The position numbers and the translations under genes were made by a program. A DNA stretch of 64,000 bases. It comes from Providencia stuartii (GTDB lineage Bacteria > Pseudomonadota > Gammaproteobacteria > Enterobacterales > Enterobacteriaceae). Below the pieces are notes generated by a model. That model did not search any database, was not told the origin of the DNA, and saw only the letters and a program-made list of their open reading frames with translations. Positions 45,397 through 54,013 of this stretch are shown piece after piece. The stretch is taken from the NCBI RefSeq assembly GCF_029277985.1, contig NZ_CP119546.1, positions 2,728,001 through 2,792,000 on the forward strand. The letters are read 5' to 3'. Every line of letters starts with the position of its first letter. The stretch's first letter is position 1.

Positions 45397-45993
45397 TTAA
45401 TGAATGGTTACGGTGTTGCCGAACTCGCCATTTTCTATAGCTCTGATTAGGTCATCGTGAAGAATATCCAGCATTTCGCGCCCTCGGTCTGATAGTCGGC
45501 AACCTTGCCGAGGCTCAAGATTGATAAAATCCCTATACATCGCCACCGCCATGCTTGCGCCATTCTCTGCCCCATAATGGTCATATGCTGCGCCTTCGAT
45601 GTGATTTGCCAATAACATACGTTCGCTTGCTGCATAGACAGTTAAGGCTGCGTGTTCATTGCGGTACACTGCTGCGGTAATCTTTCCGCCTTTCCCGTTA
45701 TCGGTTTGCTGAAACCCGTTATTATCTGCCTGTTCCATGACAAACGAGGCAGCAACAATCCAACGCCAGAGAATGACGGTTTGCTCAATCGTGGATTTAA
45801 AAAAGCCTTCAACCTCTCCTTTGCTAATGGCTAAAACCAACTCAAAACCCATTGATAAATGACCATCAAAACTACCATCATTTAATGTGTCCAATGCCTC
45901 CGTATAGCTAATAGCCTCTTGATTCGCTGCGTCAGTAATGAGAATTACACCGTGTTCGCTGTGCTCGAATGCGTTAATGTTAGAAATGTTCAT
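45397..45993 (-). CDS. Hypothetical protein
   Basis: 198 residues, acidic and helical (IEQTVILWRWIVAASFVMEQ), beginning MNISNINAFEHSEHGVILIT. It overlaps the preceding gene by one base (TAATG-type junction) and precedes the primase by 14 bases. Proteins like it recur in P4-like and PICI early operons without a known role. Confidence 0.65.
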   Translation of the reverse strand: MNISNINAFEHSEHGVILITDAANQEAISYTEALDTLNDGSFDGHLSMGFELVLAISKGEVEGFFKSTIEQTVILWRWIVAASFVMEQADNNGFQQTDNGKGGKITAAVYRNEHAALTVYAASERMLLANHIEGAAYDHYGAENGASMAVAMYRDFINLEPRQGCRLSDRGREMLDILHDDLIRAIENGEFGNTVTIH

Positions 45994-46178
45994 TATTTGC
46001 CCTCCATAGCAGAATCAATAGCCTTAACAGCATCACTCACCATAGAGAAAACAACATCTATCATGTGGGCGGTTTCCTCGTCCTGATTCGCCTCTTGCCA
46101 AACGCTTAACAGTGTCAACACTCGGTTTACTTTCATGCGTGGTACTTCCAGTGATAAAACCATCTCTTTGTTAGCCAT
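45993..46178 (-). CDS. Small hypothetical protein
   Basis: 61 residues, KEMVLSLEVPRMKVNRVLTL then LSVWQEANQDEETAHMI; helical, no membrane segment. The start overlaps the stop of the previous gene by one base. Unrecognised. Confidence 0.6.
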   Translation of the reverse strand: MANKEMVLSLEVPRMKVNRVLTLLSVWQEANQDEETAHMIDVVFSMVSDAVKAIDSAMEGK

Positions 46179-46351
46179 TACTTCACCTCACGCACATAGT
46201 TAATTCGGATATCGGTTAAACCGTCACGTTGCGCCTCTCGCATCACTTGCGATTGAGCGTCTTTCTGGGTGGCTGATATCACCTGTTTACAAATACCTAG
46301 CGTTAACCCTTTCGGTGTTGTGCCATACCCTGCGATTTGAAACGTTCTCAT
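46178..46351 (-). CDS. Small protein of the early operon
   Basis: 57 residues, MRTFQIAGYGTTPKGLTLGI then CKQVISATQKDAQSQVMREA and QRDGLTDIRINYVREVK. The ATG overlaps the upstream stop (ATGA) and its stop overlaps the next start (TAATG), strong evidence for a real, translationally coupled gene. No known function. Confidence 0.65.
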   Translation of the reverse strand: MRTFQIAGYGTTPKGLTLGICKQVISATQKDAQSQVMREAQRDGLTDIRINYVREVK

Positions 46352-46959
46352 GAGCGATAATCTCCAATATCCTGAATGTGTAGCTGCGAGGCTTGCTCAA
46401 TGGCCATTACCATTGGTTTAAGTGCTTTCTTCTCCTTGCGGCGTAGGTTCATGGCATAACTGCCGCGCCTACCGTGACCTTGATAAGAGTCAGCTTCTAA
46501 ACTGCTAATCAAGTTTTGAGCCTCACCAATTGGCATGGCTTCAAGTTCCGCCAGCGTGGGAATGTTGATGTGCTGTAATTCAGGGAATTCAGACAGCCGA
46601 AAATACGCATCTATAAGCTGGTTTTGTACCTGCCAAGAAAGCGGATCATTAAACGGCTTCACGGTTAGCAAATACCCTGATTCAGTAATCAGTGTTACTT
46701 CTCGGGCTTTATTACTAATTGGTGAATGTTTGTGCGTCCGTTTTGTGCACGCACAAAGTTTGAACAGTTCTAAATCCTGTCCAGTTAGGCGGTAAAAATC
46801 CTTACCCTCAGTAAAATATTGACGGTGAGCATTGAATGATTTTCTAGCCGCACCCGTTGGGCGTTGGTGTACCTCGTCAATCATGGCAAAGGTTACAACT
46901 CGCTTACCTTGATACATGAATGGGCTTAGGCTGGTGGCATTGATAGTAACCTGTCTCAT
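46348..46959 (-). CDS. ORF6N/antirepressor-type protein
   Basis: 203 residues. PFMYQGKRVVTFAMIDEVHQ then ARKSFNAHRQYFTEGKDFYR is an ORF6N domain, and SNKAREVTLITESGYLLTVK with WQVQNQLIDAYFRLS is the usual continuation. ORF6N proteins of phages act as antirepressors or regulators of lytic switches. Coupled to its neighbours at both ends. Confidence 0.8.
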   Translation of the reverse strand: MRQVTINATSLSPFMYQGKRVVTFAMIDEVHQRPTGAARKSFNAHRQYFTEGKDFYRLTGQDLELFKLCACTKRTHKHSPISNKAREVTLITESGYLLTVKPFNDPLSWQVQNQLIDAYFRLSEFPELQHINIPTLAELEAMPIGEAQNLISSLEADSYQGHGRRGSYAMNLRRKEKKALKPMVMAIEQASQLHIQDIGDYRS

Positions 46960-47165
46960 TTCATCACCTCCGCTAACCGAGTAATTTCTTTCCCTTGAGC
47001 ATGTACAAGGCGATTAACTGCTCTCAGTAGAAAATGTGTATCTGTATCAGCCTCATTCTCTACAGCCGTTAACAGTGGGATTAACAACGCTTGGAGTTCT
47101 TCGTTGATATGCTCGACTTCTTCCAAGGTAGATAAGTGACCAACCTTTAACTTGATTGTTTTCAT
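46956..47165 (-). CDS. Small hypothetical protein
   Basis: 69 residues, KLKVGHLSTLEEVEHINEEL, helical and acidic. Overlaps both neighbours by four bases. Probably a small regulator or antidote in the early operon; unrecognised. Confidence 0.6.
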   Translation of the reverse strand: MKTIKLKVGHLSTLEEVEHINEELQALLIPLLTAVENEADTDTHFLLRAVNRLVHAQGKEITRLAEVMK

Positions 47166-47356
47166 TTGGTCGCCTCCCGTGATGATTCTTCAATCAGAAA
47201 TGAAGCTACATAGCCGGATAAGTCCGCCATGAGCGACGATATAGCTACGATGTCAGACTGTGTAAGGTTACGGGGGTAGTTAGGAAGCATCAGGGCAATC
47301 ATCTCTAATTGATGCGCCTTTACAGCGGCTTGATGAATGGTGATTTCTGCGCTCAT
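47162..47356 (-). CDS. Small hypothetical protein
   Basis: 64 residues, ITIHQAAVKAHQLEMIALML then PNYPRNLTQSDIVAISSLMA, helical. Four-base overlaps with its neighbours. Unrecognised. Confidence 0.6.
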   Translation of the reverse strand: MSAEITIHQAAVKAHQLEMIALMLPNYPRNLTQSDIVAISSLMADLSGYVASFLIEESSREATK

Positions 47357-48393
47357 GCTGTCACCTCCTGAGCAGGTAAGCGACCAGCGAATGACAGAAT
47401 GTAATCACGTACAAGCATCAGTCTTGCACTGTTCTCGTTCGGTGCTGTAACAGCAATACGGCAAGGTTTAGCGGTAGTATCTGAGCGTTTAATGCTCAAA
47501 AATAGAAATTTAAATTGAGTTTGGGTAGGGGTTGCCATCATGACGATGATCTCCGTTTGTTTTAACTCGGAGTCACCACCAGAGGTTCCAATCTCTATAG
47601 GGGTGGTGACGTTAGCAAGGTTGGAACTACTGGCACAAACGGAAACCAGCCAGCCCGAAGGCTGCCTTACCAACGCCACCATTGAATAAGCGCGATATAA
47701 TACCGCATTTAATAGGTATGCGTAGGCATAGATACAAAAAAAGACGCAAGGCGCGTCATGTGTCGCCGTTTGTAAGCTCAGGGTTCCAATCCTGACACTA
47801 GATTTTGCTAGTGCGTTTTTACTATAGCCAAAAGTGAGTAGGAAAGTAAAGTGATTGTCATCAAAGTTTTTAACTAAGCATTCGGATTTATCTGTACTGA
47901 CTGCAAAATGATCGCTATGTTGATAGTTCTCACTTGCTCGATATTCAATATCGACGTTTCCAAGGGTAGCCGATTGGCCGCCCTTTTTTATGGACTGTAA
48001 AAACTCAATTATTTTGCCTTTTATGGACTCGCAAAACTCAATTCCGCCTCGTGTAGTGACCCAGTTTAAACCTTGCCAATGAGGATAATTCGCATCTTTA
48101 GAAAGGTGAGAAAAATCACCTTTAGCAAATGGTGTAAATTTTCCACGTTTTAGGTTCTCGCTACTATCCCATCCTCCAACGGTGGTTAGGATTAATTGAT
48201 TGGCGTAAATTTTCGCTGATACATCGGCTAAAACTTTAGCTGGTTGATGAGCCAAAATATTAGCCAAGTAACCTGACGAAATTTTGTCTGATTGACTATA
48301 ACTTGAAGTTAGATTCAAGATGGATAAAAGGGCGTCCACTTTAACCGACTCCCCACCTGCCAGTAGGGAATCATTCACTTGGTAGGCAATCAT
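47353..48393 (-). CDS. Icd-like/Ash-type protein with extra N-terminal half
   Basis: 346 residues from the coupled ATG at 48393. The last 65 (MATPTQTQFKFLFLSIKRSD; ARLMLVRDYILSFAGRLPAQ) match host cell division inhibitor Icd-like proteins, and the preceding SMVALVRQPSGWLVSV resembles the P4 Ash leader region. The first 150 residues are a different domain (VKVDALLSILNLTSSYSQSD). Either a fusion or an internal start at MATPTQ produces the Icd part alone. In P1, Icd blocks division; here this is inferred. The internal stretch translated from Ash-like DNA may be partly a regulatory RNA region. Confidence 0.65.
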   Translation of the reverse strand: MIAYQVNDSLLAGGESVKVDALLSILNLTSSYSQSDKISSGYLANILAHQPAKVLADVSAKIYANQLILTTVGGWDSSENLKRGKFTPFAKGDFSHLSKDANYPHWQGLNWVTTRGGIEFCESIKGKIIEFLQSIKKGGQSATLGNVDIEYRASENYQHSDHFAVSTDKSECLVKNFDDNHFTFLLTFGYSKNALAKSSVRIGTLSLQTATHDAPCVFFCIYAYAYLLNAVLYRAYSMVALVRQPSGWLVSVCASSSNLANVTTPIEIGTSGGDSELKQTEIIVMMATPTQTQFKFLFLSIKRSDTTAKPCRIAVTAPNENSARLMLVRDYILSFAGRLPAQEVTA

Positions 48394-49193
48394 TGCGCCA
48401 CCTCTACACGTTGCGCTAACCACTTCTGAGACAGCCCGATTAACTTGTCCTTGCGTGCGTGATAGTCCATGCCTAGCTCAATTAGCGTTGTATTGGTCTG
48501 CTCAAGGTATGAAAGGTGCTCTAACTGTGTCTCGCTCATAGCATCACGAGGATTGCTAATAATGCCGTTCTGCTTCGCCCATACCTTAGCTGTAAGCCCA
48601 CCTAATACAATACGGTTCAGCATGTTTGACTCAGTCGTGTAATGGTGTGGGAGTGTGCTTTTACCTTGCTCCATGCGTGCCAGCTCTAACGCTGAACACA
48701 TCGGCTTAAAGTAACTAGCCACTTTGAGGCGTGATTTAAGTTGATGGCGTAATTGCTTGGTGATAGTTGGCGCTACTTTGTGTAATGCTTCCTCACACTT
48801 GATAAAGTATTGACGGATTAAGCGGCCTTGTTCGGTACGTTCAACCATGCCAAGTTCTTTAGCCATATTGAAAGTGATTAGGTACTCGTGTTTGATTTGC
48901 TGTCTAGATTTTGCGCTACTCAAATTTGAGTTGCTCAAAGTTTCCACAACTAAATAATCTACCCCTTGGATAAATCCATATTCATTAATGCGACGCTTGA
49001 TCCAATCGGTTAGTCGAGTGTCTACCCCTAGAGCTTCATGTAATGAGTTGGCACTGACACAATTAATTATTTCCCCATTCAATTCATGATTAATAATAGG
49101 CAACATATCGGCGAAAGTTGTTTCGTTAATATCGTTTAACTTGATTTCAGGGTGAGCGAATCCCTGACCCATTACGGTCATTTTATTTTTCAT
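48390..49193 (-). CDS. AntA/AntB antirepressor
   Basis: 267 residues. NCVSANSLHEALGVDTRLTD then WIKRRINEYGFIQGVDYLVV and HEYLITFNMAKELGMVERTE then GRLIRQYFIKCEEA form a standard AntA/AntB antirepressor domain. The C-terminal part (LNRIVLGGLTAKVWAKQNGI) is an additional DNA- or protein-binding region. Antirepressors inactivate a helper or own repressor to start the lytic programme, so this may respond to or act on a helper phage. ATGA overlap with the Icd-like gene. Confidence 0.82.
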   Translation of the reverse strand: MKNKMTVMGQGFAHPEIKLNDINETTFADMLPIINHELNGEIINCVSANSLHEALGVDTRLTDWIKRRINEYGFIQGVDYLVVETLSNSNLSSAKSRQQIKHEYLITFNMAKELGMVERTEQGRLIRQYFIKCEEALHKVAPTITKQLRHQLKSRLKVASYFKPMCSALELARMEQGKSTLPHHYTTESNMLNRIVLGGLTAKVWAKQNGIISNPRDAMSETQLEHLSYLEQTNTTLIELGMDYHARKDKLIGLSQKWLAQRVEVAQ

Positions 49194-49208
49194 ATTGTTA
49201 TTTCCTTA

Positions 49209-49601
49209 TTATTCGGTAGGGTACTGCGACAAAATTAATTCAGATTGTGATTTCGAAATACCTTCATATCCGCCAGCATTGGCGCGTTGGTTGATGAGGT
49301 TAATTACCTTCTGCGCGTCTTTCTGGCTGCGAATGCGATAACGGTAATGTGATCCAATACCGTCAGGGTTCGGTTCGTCAGTGCGATCTAAATTAATATT
49401 TAGTTTGCGCTCCAGTTCTGAAAAATAATTACGGCCTGATGATAAGCGGCAATACTTTAAAATATCGTTTTCAGTAGAACCGTTATAGGCAGATAAAAAA
49501 TATTTCCATGCTTTGATTTTTTTTGGTGGGTTCTTTGATAGAATAGATGACGCAACGTTATTCTGAGAAGCCACCTGTGACGGGTGGTTTTTCTTTTCCA
49601 T
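49209..49601 (-). CDS. Winged-helix-like protein
   Basis: 130 residues: KIKAWKYFLSAYNGSTENDI then LKYCRLSSGRNYFSELERKL and IGSHYRYRIRSQKDA, a winged-helix-like arrangement seen in early phage proteins. The C-terminus is Ser/Glu-rich. Its start abuts the alpA stop (one-base overlap), so it is the second gene of the AlpA operon. Confidence 0.6.
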   Translation of the reverse strand: MEKKNHPSQVASQNNVASSILSKNPPKKIKAWKYFLSAYNGSTENDILKYCRLSSGRNYFSELERKLNINLDRTDEPNPDGIGSHYRYRIRSQKDAQKVINLINQRANAGGYEGISKSQSELILSQYPTE

Positions 49602-49819
49602 TAAGCCACCTCACCAGCGCGTGATTCAGCAATCTTATTAGCGATCCATTCATCGACTTCCGACTCAACGAAAGCAATAGAACGAGTACCGATTTTTACT
49701 GATTTAGGGAATTGACCTGTTTCAATGAGGCGATAAATCCACGCTCTACCATAGCCTGTACGACGCATAACTTCAGGTAAGCGAATAAGATTTTCTTTTA
49801 AGGTTGTAACTGTTGGCAT
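49601..49819 (-). CDS. alpA: AlpA family transcriptional regulator
   Basis: 72 residues. LIRLPEVMRRTGYGRAWIYR then LIETGQFPKSVKIGTRSIAF and VESEVDEWI is the AlpA/excisionase (MerR-like) helix-turn-helix. In PICI and P4-like elements AlpA activates the early operon and excision. It is the first gene of a long operon that ends with the primase. Tandem TTCGTAATAT operators lie in its promoter. Confidence 0.9.
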   Translation of the reverse strand: MPTVTTLKENLIRLPEVMRRTGYGRAWIYRLIETGQFPKSVKIGTRSIAFVESEVDEWIANKIAESRAGEVA

Positions 49820-49904
49820 TATGCCCCCTGCTATCTGTTTAATGATACGCCTTAATGGACGTTCGTAGATCTCAGGAGGAAATATACTTTTTTAGGTCGG
49901 AGGT

Positions 49905-49945
49905 TTTCGTAATATGACAAAAATAGTTCGTAATATTACGAATCT
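49905..49945 (-). promoter_or_regulatory. Operators upstream of alpA
   Basis: The perfect 16-bp palindrome TTCGTAATATTACGAA (49929-49944) overlaps the stop of the upstream gene. A half copy, TTCGTAATATGAC, lies at 49907. Spacing is 22 bp, about two helical turns. These are probable binding sites for the element's master regulator. Confidence 0.65.
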
Positions 49946-50853
49946 ATATTTTTAATCCAGCCGGAAACAGTATTGCCACTAGGTAAAGGAAGTTTTAATA
50001 AGTCAAAATCACTTCTTATTTCCCCTCTAGGGTTATCAATATGAGAACGAGGGTTATCTGCAATATCCTTCCCATATTTCACACAAGTTAATCCATATAT
50101 ATATTGAGCCATCGCATTAATGGTCTTAGGTGACTCTTTTTTATCTGCTTTACAGCTATTCTTATTTATTAATTTTAAAATATTAGATTTTTTAATTACA
50201 GGTAATGCGCCACTTGGCACGCTTGTGCAAGGCATGAGTTGATGAGAATAATCGCCATTATTTACCAAATTAAGAAGGTGGGTTAATTGAGCTATATGTT
50301 TGTCGACTAAAGGATTCAAACGGTCTGCATGGGCTAATTTCATAGCCTCTACTATTTTTAGAGATTCACCAATATCAACGGGTGATAATATCTGATATAA
50401 GTCATTGCCTTTGATTAACACAATCCCTCTTACACCATACAAACTTCTCAATGGTTCATTAAGCCCAACACCTTGGCTATAAAGGCACTCATTGAAGTGC
50501 TTAATTACACCACAAAACATAGCATCCCATAGCCCATCAATTCTAACTATCTCATTATTTATTGGTATTGCATGCTGAATTAAGGTTTCTGGCATTACTG
50601 CGTCACTATTCAGCATTTCTAAATTAGCCTTTATCAATGCGTCAGGATCATCTAGTGCTACTGATAATGGAACAGTTTTCAATGAAACCTTTCTTGCCGG
50701 TGCGGGAGTTTGAAAATATATAGATGGAGAAATTGCCTCATCTGCGACAAGTCTTGCAATATCGCCAATAGATACTTGTATTTCTTGTTTGTCCGCCAAA
50801 AGCTTCACTATTTCTGAATAGCTTAGCCATTCACGATATGCAGATATATCCAC
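49936..50853 (-). CDS. Hypothetical protein next to integrase
   Basis: 305 residues. The N-terminus (MDISAYREWLSYSEIVKLLA) and the C-terminus (AQYIYGLTCVKYGKDIADN; LPLPSGNTVSGWIKNI) are typical of a widespread but unnamed family of enterobacterial mobile elements, whose last segment looks like a helix-turn-helix. Stands between int and alpA, usual for regulators of the element. Function unknown. Confidence 0.6.
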   Translation of the reverse strand: MDISAYREWLSYSEIVKLLADKQEIQVSIGDIARLVADEAISPSIYFQTPAPARKVSLKTVPLSVALDDPDALIKANLEMLNSDAVMPETLIQHAIPINNEIVRIDGLWDAMFCGVIKHFNECLYSQGVGLNEPLRSLYGVRGIVLIKGNDLYQILSPVDIGESLKIVEAMKLAHADRLNPLVDKHIAQLTHLLNLVNNGDYSHQLMPCTSVPSGALPVIKKSNILKLINKNSCKADKKESPKTINAMAQYIYGLTCVKYGKDIADNPRSHIDNPRGEIRSDFDLLKLPLPSGNTVSGWIKNIDS

Positions 50854-51014
50854 GCCTCATCTCCCTGAGATTCCATGTAGTCCATTACTGTCTATTAAGC
50901 AGTATTAAGATAAAGTGTATAATATATTAACTTATAATCAAGTGCCCTTTTCTGAGGCTTTCTGTGGATAACTTTTTATTAGAATCAAAAAAGGATTAAC
51001 TAGAATTAATTAAT

Positions 51015-51043
51015 AAAAAACCAGACCTTTTATTGTCTGGTTC
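51015..51043. terminator. Terminator of the satellite integrase
   Basis: AACCAGAC and GTCTGGTT pair around an A/T loop, with AAAAAA to the left giving a T run on the minus strand. It lies 30 bp after the int stop. Confidence 0.75.
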
Positions 51044-51071
51044 TGTATGTGGTTGCTGGTAGGCTAGCTCA

Positions 51072-52352
51072 CTAATCACCAAAATTGATTCTCTTGGCGT
51101 TCCTTGCTTTCTTGGCAAAATCATACGGAGTAATCGTTTTTTCTCTATTAGCATCTAAAAAATCAGCCCACCATTGAACCATTAATCGACGTTCTTCTAT
51201 GTGCTTTGAGGTGTGAATATATGCAGCTCTAACATTTTTTCTTTCGATATGACTTAACTGGCGTTCAATCGCATCATCATTCCAAAGGCCAGATTCTCCC
51301 ATAGCACCACGTGCCATGGTTCTAAAACCATGACCGCAAACCTCTGTTTTAGTGTCATATCCCATCACACGCAAAGCGTTGTTGACTGTGCTTTCGCTCA
51401 TAACTTTTTTAGGATCATGGTCATTAGGAAACATAACTTCACCGTGGCCAGTTAAATTATATAATGTACGAAAAAGCGACACTGCTTGGTTGCTTAATGG
51501 CACGATATGGTCAGTTTTCATTTTCATACCACGATTTGAAAACTTAACACCCGGTATAGGCTTTCGTTTGGCAGGAATAACCCAAACAGAATTATCTAAA
51601 TCCACCTCTTCCCAACGGGCAAAACGTAATTCGCTAGAACGAACAAATGTAAGTAGAGTTAATTCCAAAGCTATCCTTGTTAGTAATCGACCTCGATAGC
51701 GAGAGATTCGATTTAGAAAGTTTGTTAACTGGTCGGAAGGTAATGCAGGATGATGAGTTGATTTAACAACTGCCAAAGCACCAGCCATATCATTAGCTGG
51801 ACTAGCCTCTAAAATATCATTTTGCACAGCAAAGCGCATAATTGCGGTAATCCGTTGCTGTAAGCGTTTAGCAATATCATGCTTCCCATCATTATCAACA
51901 TTTTTAACTGGTGCTAATAAATGGCTTGTTCGCAAAGAGCGCACATCCATTTTACCTATATGAGGAAAGATATAATTTTCTAAACTACGTATCACCCGCT
52001 CGCTATGATCTTCACTCCATTGCTTATTACTGGCGTGCCAATCACGTGCTATTCGTTCAAAGGTTACTATTGTTTTAGGTTCGGTTTCTTTTCTATCAAC
52101 TTTAGGATCCACCCCCTGAGCCAATAACTTTTTAGCCTCATCTCTTTTTAAGCGAGCCTCTGCCAAAGATACTGTAGGATAAACGCCAAATGCTAGACGG
52201 TCTTCTTTCTTATCGGCAGGACGGCGGTACTTCATTCGCCAATATTTCGAGCCTCGATTAGATACTTCAAGATACAGCCCACCACCATCAGCTAATTTAT
52301 AGCTTTTTTCTTTTGGCTTAGCTGTCTCGACTTGGCGTACATTGAGTTTCAT
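51072..52352 (-). CDS. P4-family tyrosine integrase
   Basis: 426 residues. The N-terminal DUF4102 arm-binding region (MKLNVRQVETAKPKEKSYKL then ADGGGLYLEV, YRRPADKKEDRLAFGVYPTV) is followed by a core domain and a catalytic domain with the Arg in RSSELRFARWEEVD, HGFRTMARG, and the nucleophile region VRAAYIHTSKHIEERRLMVQ. P4-type integrases use tRNA 3' ends as attB, matching the tRNA-Leu fragment 160 bp upstream. ATG at 52352 is preferred to an upstream TTG. Intact. Confidence 0.93.
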   Translation of the reverse strand: MKLNVRQVETAKPKEKSYKLADGGGLYLEVSNRGSKYWRMKYRRPADKKEDRLAFGVYPTVSLAEARLKRDEAKKLLAQGVDPKVDRKETEPKTIVTFERIARDWHASNKQWSEDHSERVIRSLENYIFPHIGKMDVRSLRTSHLLAPVKNVDNDGKHDIAKRLQQRITAIMRFAVQNDILEASPANDMAGALAVVKSTHHPALPSDQLTNFLNRISRYRGRLLTRIALELTLLTFVRSSELRFARWEEVDLDNSVWVIPAKRKPIPGVKFSNRGMKMKTDHIVPLSNQAVSLFRTLYNLTGHGEVMFPNDHDPKKVMSESTVNNALRVMGYDTKTEVCGHGFRTMARGAMGESGLWNDDAIERQLSHIERKNVRAAYIHTSKHIEERRLMVQWWADFLDANREKTITPYDFAKKARNAKRINFGD

Positions 52353-52443
52353 TTGGGGGCACAATCCTGATAGAAGTGATATGCCCCAAATTATGCCCCT
52401 TGAATAGGGTAGATTGCAATAGACTTTAGAAGACCATAAAAGA

Positions 52444-52471
52444 AAAGGCCTGATGTATTTATCAGGCCTTT
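52444..52471. terminator. Terminator near attachment site
   Basis: AAAGGCCTGAT and ATCAGGCCTTT make a perfect 11-bp stem. It stands between int and the tRNA fragment and can stop read-through out of the neighbouring prophage. Confidence 0.75.
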
Positions 52472-52514
52472 CTAAGGGTTAGCTTACTTTAGTAGACTTT
52501 AGTAAACTATAATG

Positions 52515-52570
52515 TGGTGCCCAGGGCGGGACTTGAACCCGCACAGCCTAAAGGCCGAGGGATTTTAAAT
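52515..52570 (-). other. tRNA-Leu(UAA) 3' fragment, shared attachment site
   Basis: On the minus strand: TTAAAATCCCTCGGC (anticodon loop with TAA and stem), a short variable arm, the T arm GCGGGTTCAAGTCCCGC, the acceptor strand CCTGGGCA and CCA. The 5' half (acceptor, D arm) is absent; sequence to the right is phage. It is therefore an attachment-site copy, not a working tRNA gene. It lies between the two integrases and serves as right end of the satellite and left end of the P2-like prophage. Confidence 0.85.
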
Positions 52571-52671
52571 ATTAGATATGGGGCAATTAAAACAATAAAT
52601 TACTGATAAATATGAATTATTAGTAAGCCGATATTAGGTGAAATCTGTCTGTATATCGTCTTGTTGCCACA

Positions 52672-53682
52672 TTATTTATTCAAATTATCCAGCGGATTTA
52701 AAGAAACAGCAGCATCCAAATGCTCTGGTGCAAAATGCGCATAACGCATCGTCATCAAAATAGAACTATGACCTAAAATCTGTTGTAAAACTAATATATT
52801 TCCACCGCCCATCATAAAATGGCTTGCAAATGTGTGCCGTAAAACATGAGTTCTTTGCCCCGTCGGTAATTCTATATTTGCCTTTTTTAAGGCGCCTTCA
52901 AATGCATCGTAGCAATTCGAAAACAACGCCCCTCGACGCTTTGGTAATATGTCATAAAGGGCTTTTGATATAGGAACCGTTCTATTTTTCTTTGACTTAG
53001 TTTGAACAAAAGTCACTTTGTGTGGAATGATTTGTGATTGTGTTAAATTCTGCGCTTCGCTCCATCTAGCGCCAGTTGCTAAACAAATACGAACAACAAA
53101 ACCAAGGTCTTTATTTTGAGAATCATCACATGCAACAAGTAAGCGATTGATATCATCTTTATAAAGAAATGCCAGCTCTTGCTCACCTTCTTTAAACTGG
53201 CGAACGCCATCAAGTGGATTATCTCCTTCCCATTCACCTAAACGCTTTAACTCAGCAAAAACGGCATGTAAATATGATTGCTCACGGTTAACTGTTGCCT
53301 GTTTTGGCGTTGTTCGGCCTTTGGCATTCCACTTGCCTTTTAATCTATGTTCACGATACTGAGCAAACATATTTCGGTCAAAATCAGAAGCTAGGGGATC
53401 CCCTAATCTTTCACAAATAGCCTCAAGCTTACTTTTTCTACCATCGCCTGATGTTAGCGTTTTTCCATGCATTTCATACCAGCGACTAATCAAATCACTT
53501 AATCGAATAGCGTTAGACTCATTGATAGCAATATCTGATGCATCCGCACCTTTCATCATTTTGCGTTCATAAGCCAGCGCCTCACCTTTTGTAGCGAACC
53601 TCTTTCTTATGCGAGGGCCTTCTCTTCCCTCGGGGAAACACTGACATAACCATTTGCCATTAGGTAATTTGCTGACAGCCAT
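52672..53682 (-). CDS. int: P2-family tyrosine integrase
   Basis: 336 residues. MAVSKLPNGKWLCQCFPEGR then GPRIRKRFATKGEALAYER is the P2-type N-terminus; catalytic residues appear in CLATGARWSEAQNL (Arg), HVLRHTFASHFMMGGGN (His-x-x-Arg, then ILVLQQILGHSSILMTM with the final His) and RYAHFAPEHL (Tyr). The gene ends about 100 bp from the tRNA-Leu fragment. It integrates and excises the P2-like prophage. Confidence 0.93.
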   Translation of the reverse strand: MAVSKLPNGKWLCQCFPEGREGPRIRKRFATKGEALAYERKMMKGADASDIAINESNAIRLSDLISRWYEMHGKTLTSGDGRKSKLEAICERLGDPLASDFDRNMFAQYREHRLKGKWNAKGRTTPKQATVNREQSYLHAVFAELKRLGEWEGDNPLDGVRQFKEGEQELAFLYKDDINRLLVACDDSQNKDLGFVVRICLATGARWSEAQNLTQSQIIPHKVTFVQTKSKKNRTVPISKALYDILPKRRGALFSNCYDAFEGALKKANIELPTGQRTHVLRHTFASHFMMGGGNILVLQQILGHSSILMTMRYAHFAPEHLDAAVSLNPLDNLNK

Positions 53683-53683
53683 A

Positions 53684-54013
53684 TTATCTATCTATCTCTA
53701 CAGATTTAACTTCTTTAAGTATCTCAATTAATTGTTCTTTGTTAGGTGCGTCAATTTCTTTAACTAAGCCACTATCGTTAAAAACGACTCTGACTCTTCT
53801 ATTTTTGTTAATCATTGCAATTATTATTGAAGCAATGAAACTAGTAATACCTCCGGTAGATAACGCTAGGCTTACCCACTCAGGAGCACCAGCGGAAAAG
53901 CATATAGGGCTTCGATTGTATTGAATATCAGCACTATCGAGTTCTTTCGCTATTTCTTGTATAATTACTCCATGAGCCTTGATTCGGAGATCTGTTATGT
54001 TTTTAGTCATCAT
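53684..54013 (-). CDS. Membrane protein resembling EACC1
   Basis: About 109 residues. One transmembrane helix (SLALSTGGITSFIASIIIAM) is flanked by a short N-terminal beta region and a C-terminal domain, KNRRVRVVFNDSGLVKEIDA then PNKEQLIEILKEV. The pattern helix, basic turn, RVRV strand, D/E-rich strand, helix is that described for effector-associated constant component 1 of bacterial conflict systems. That assignment is tentative; what is clear is a small membrane-anchored ferredoxin-like domain. Starts at an internal ATG. Adjacent to int with a one-base gap. Confidence 0.5.
   Translation of the reverse strand: MMTKNITDLRIKAHGVIIQEIAKELDSADIQYNRSPICFSAGAPEWVSLALSTGGITSFIASIIIAMINKNRRVRVVFNDSGLVKEIDAPNKEQLIEILKEVKSVEIDR

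Noticed and set aside
52515..52570. A functional tRNA-Leu gene
   Set aside because: Only the 3' part from the anticodon loop to CCA is present; the acceptor 5' strand and D arm are missing.
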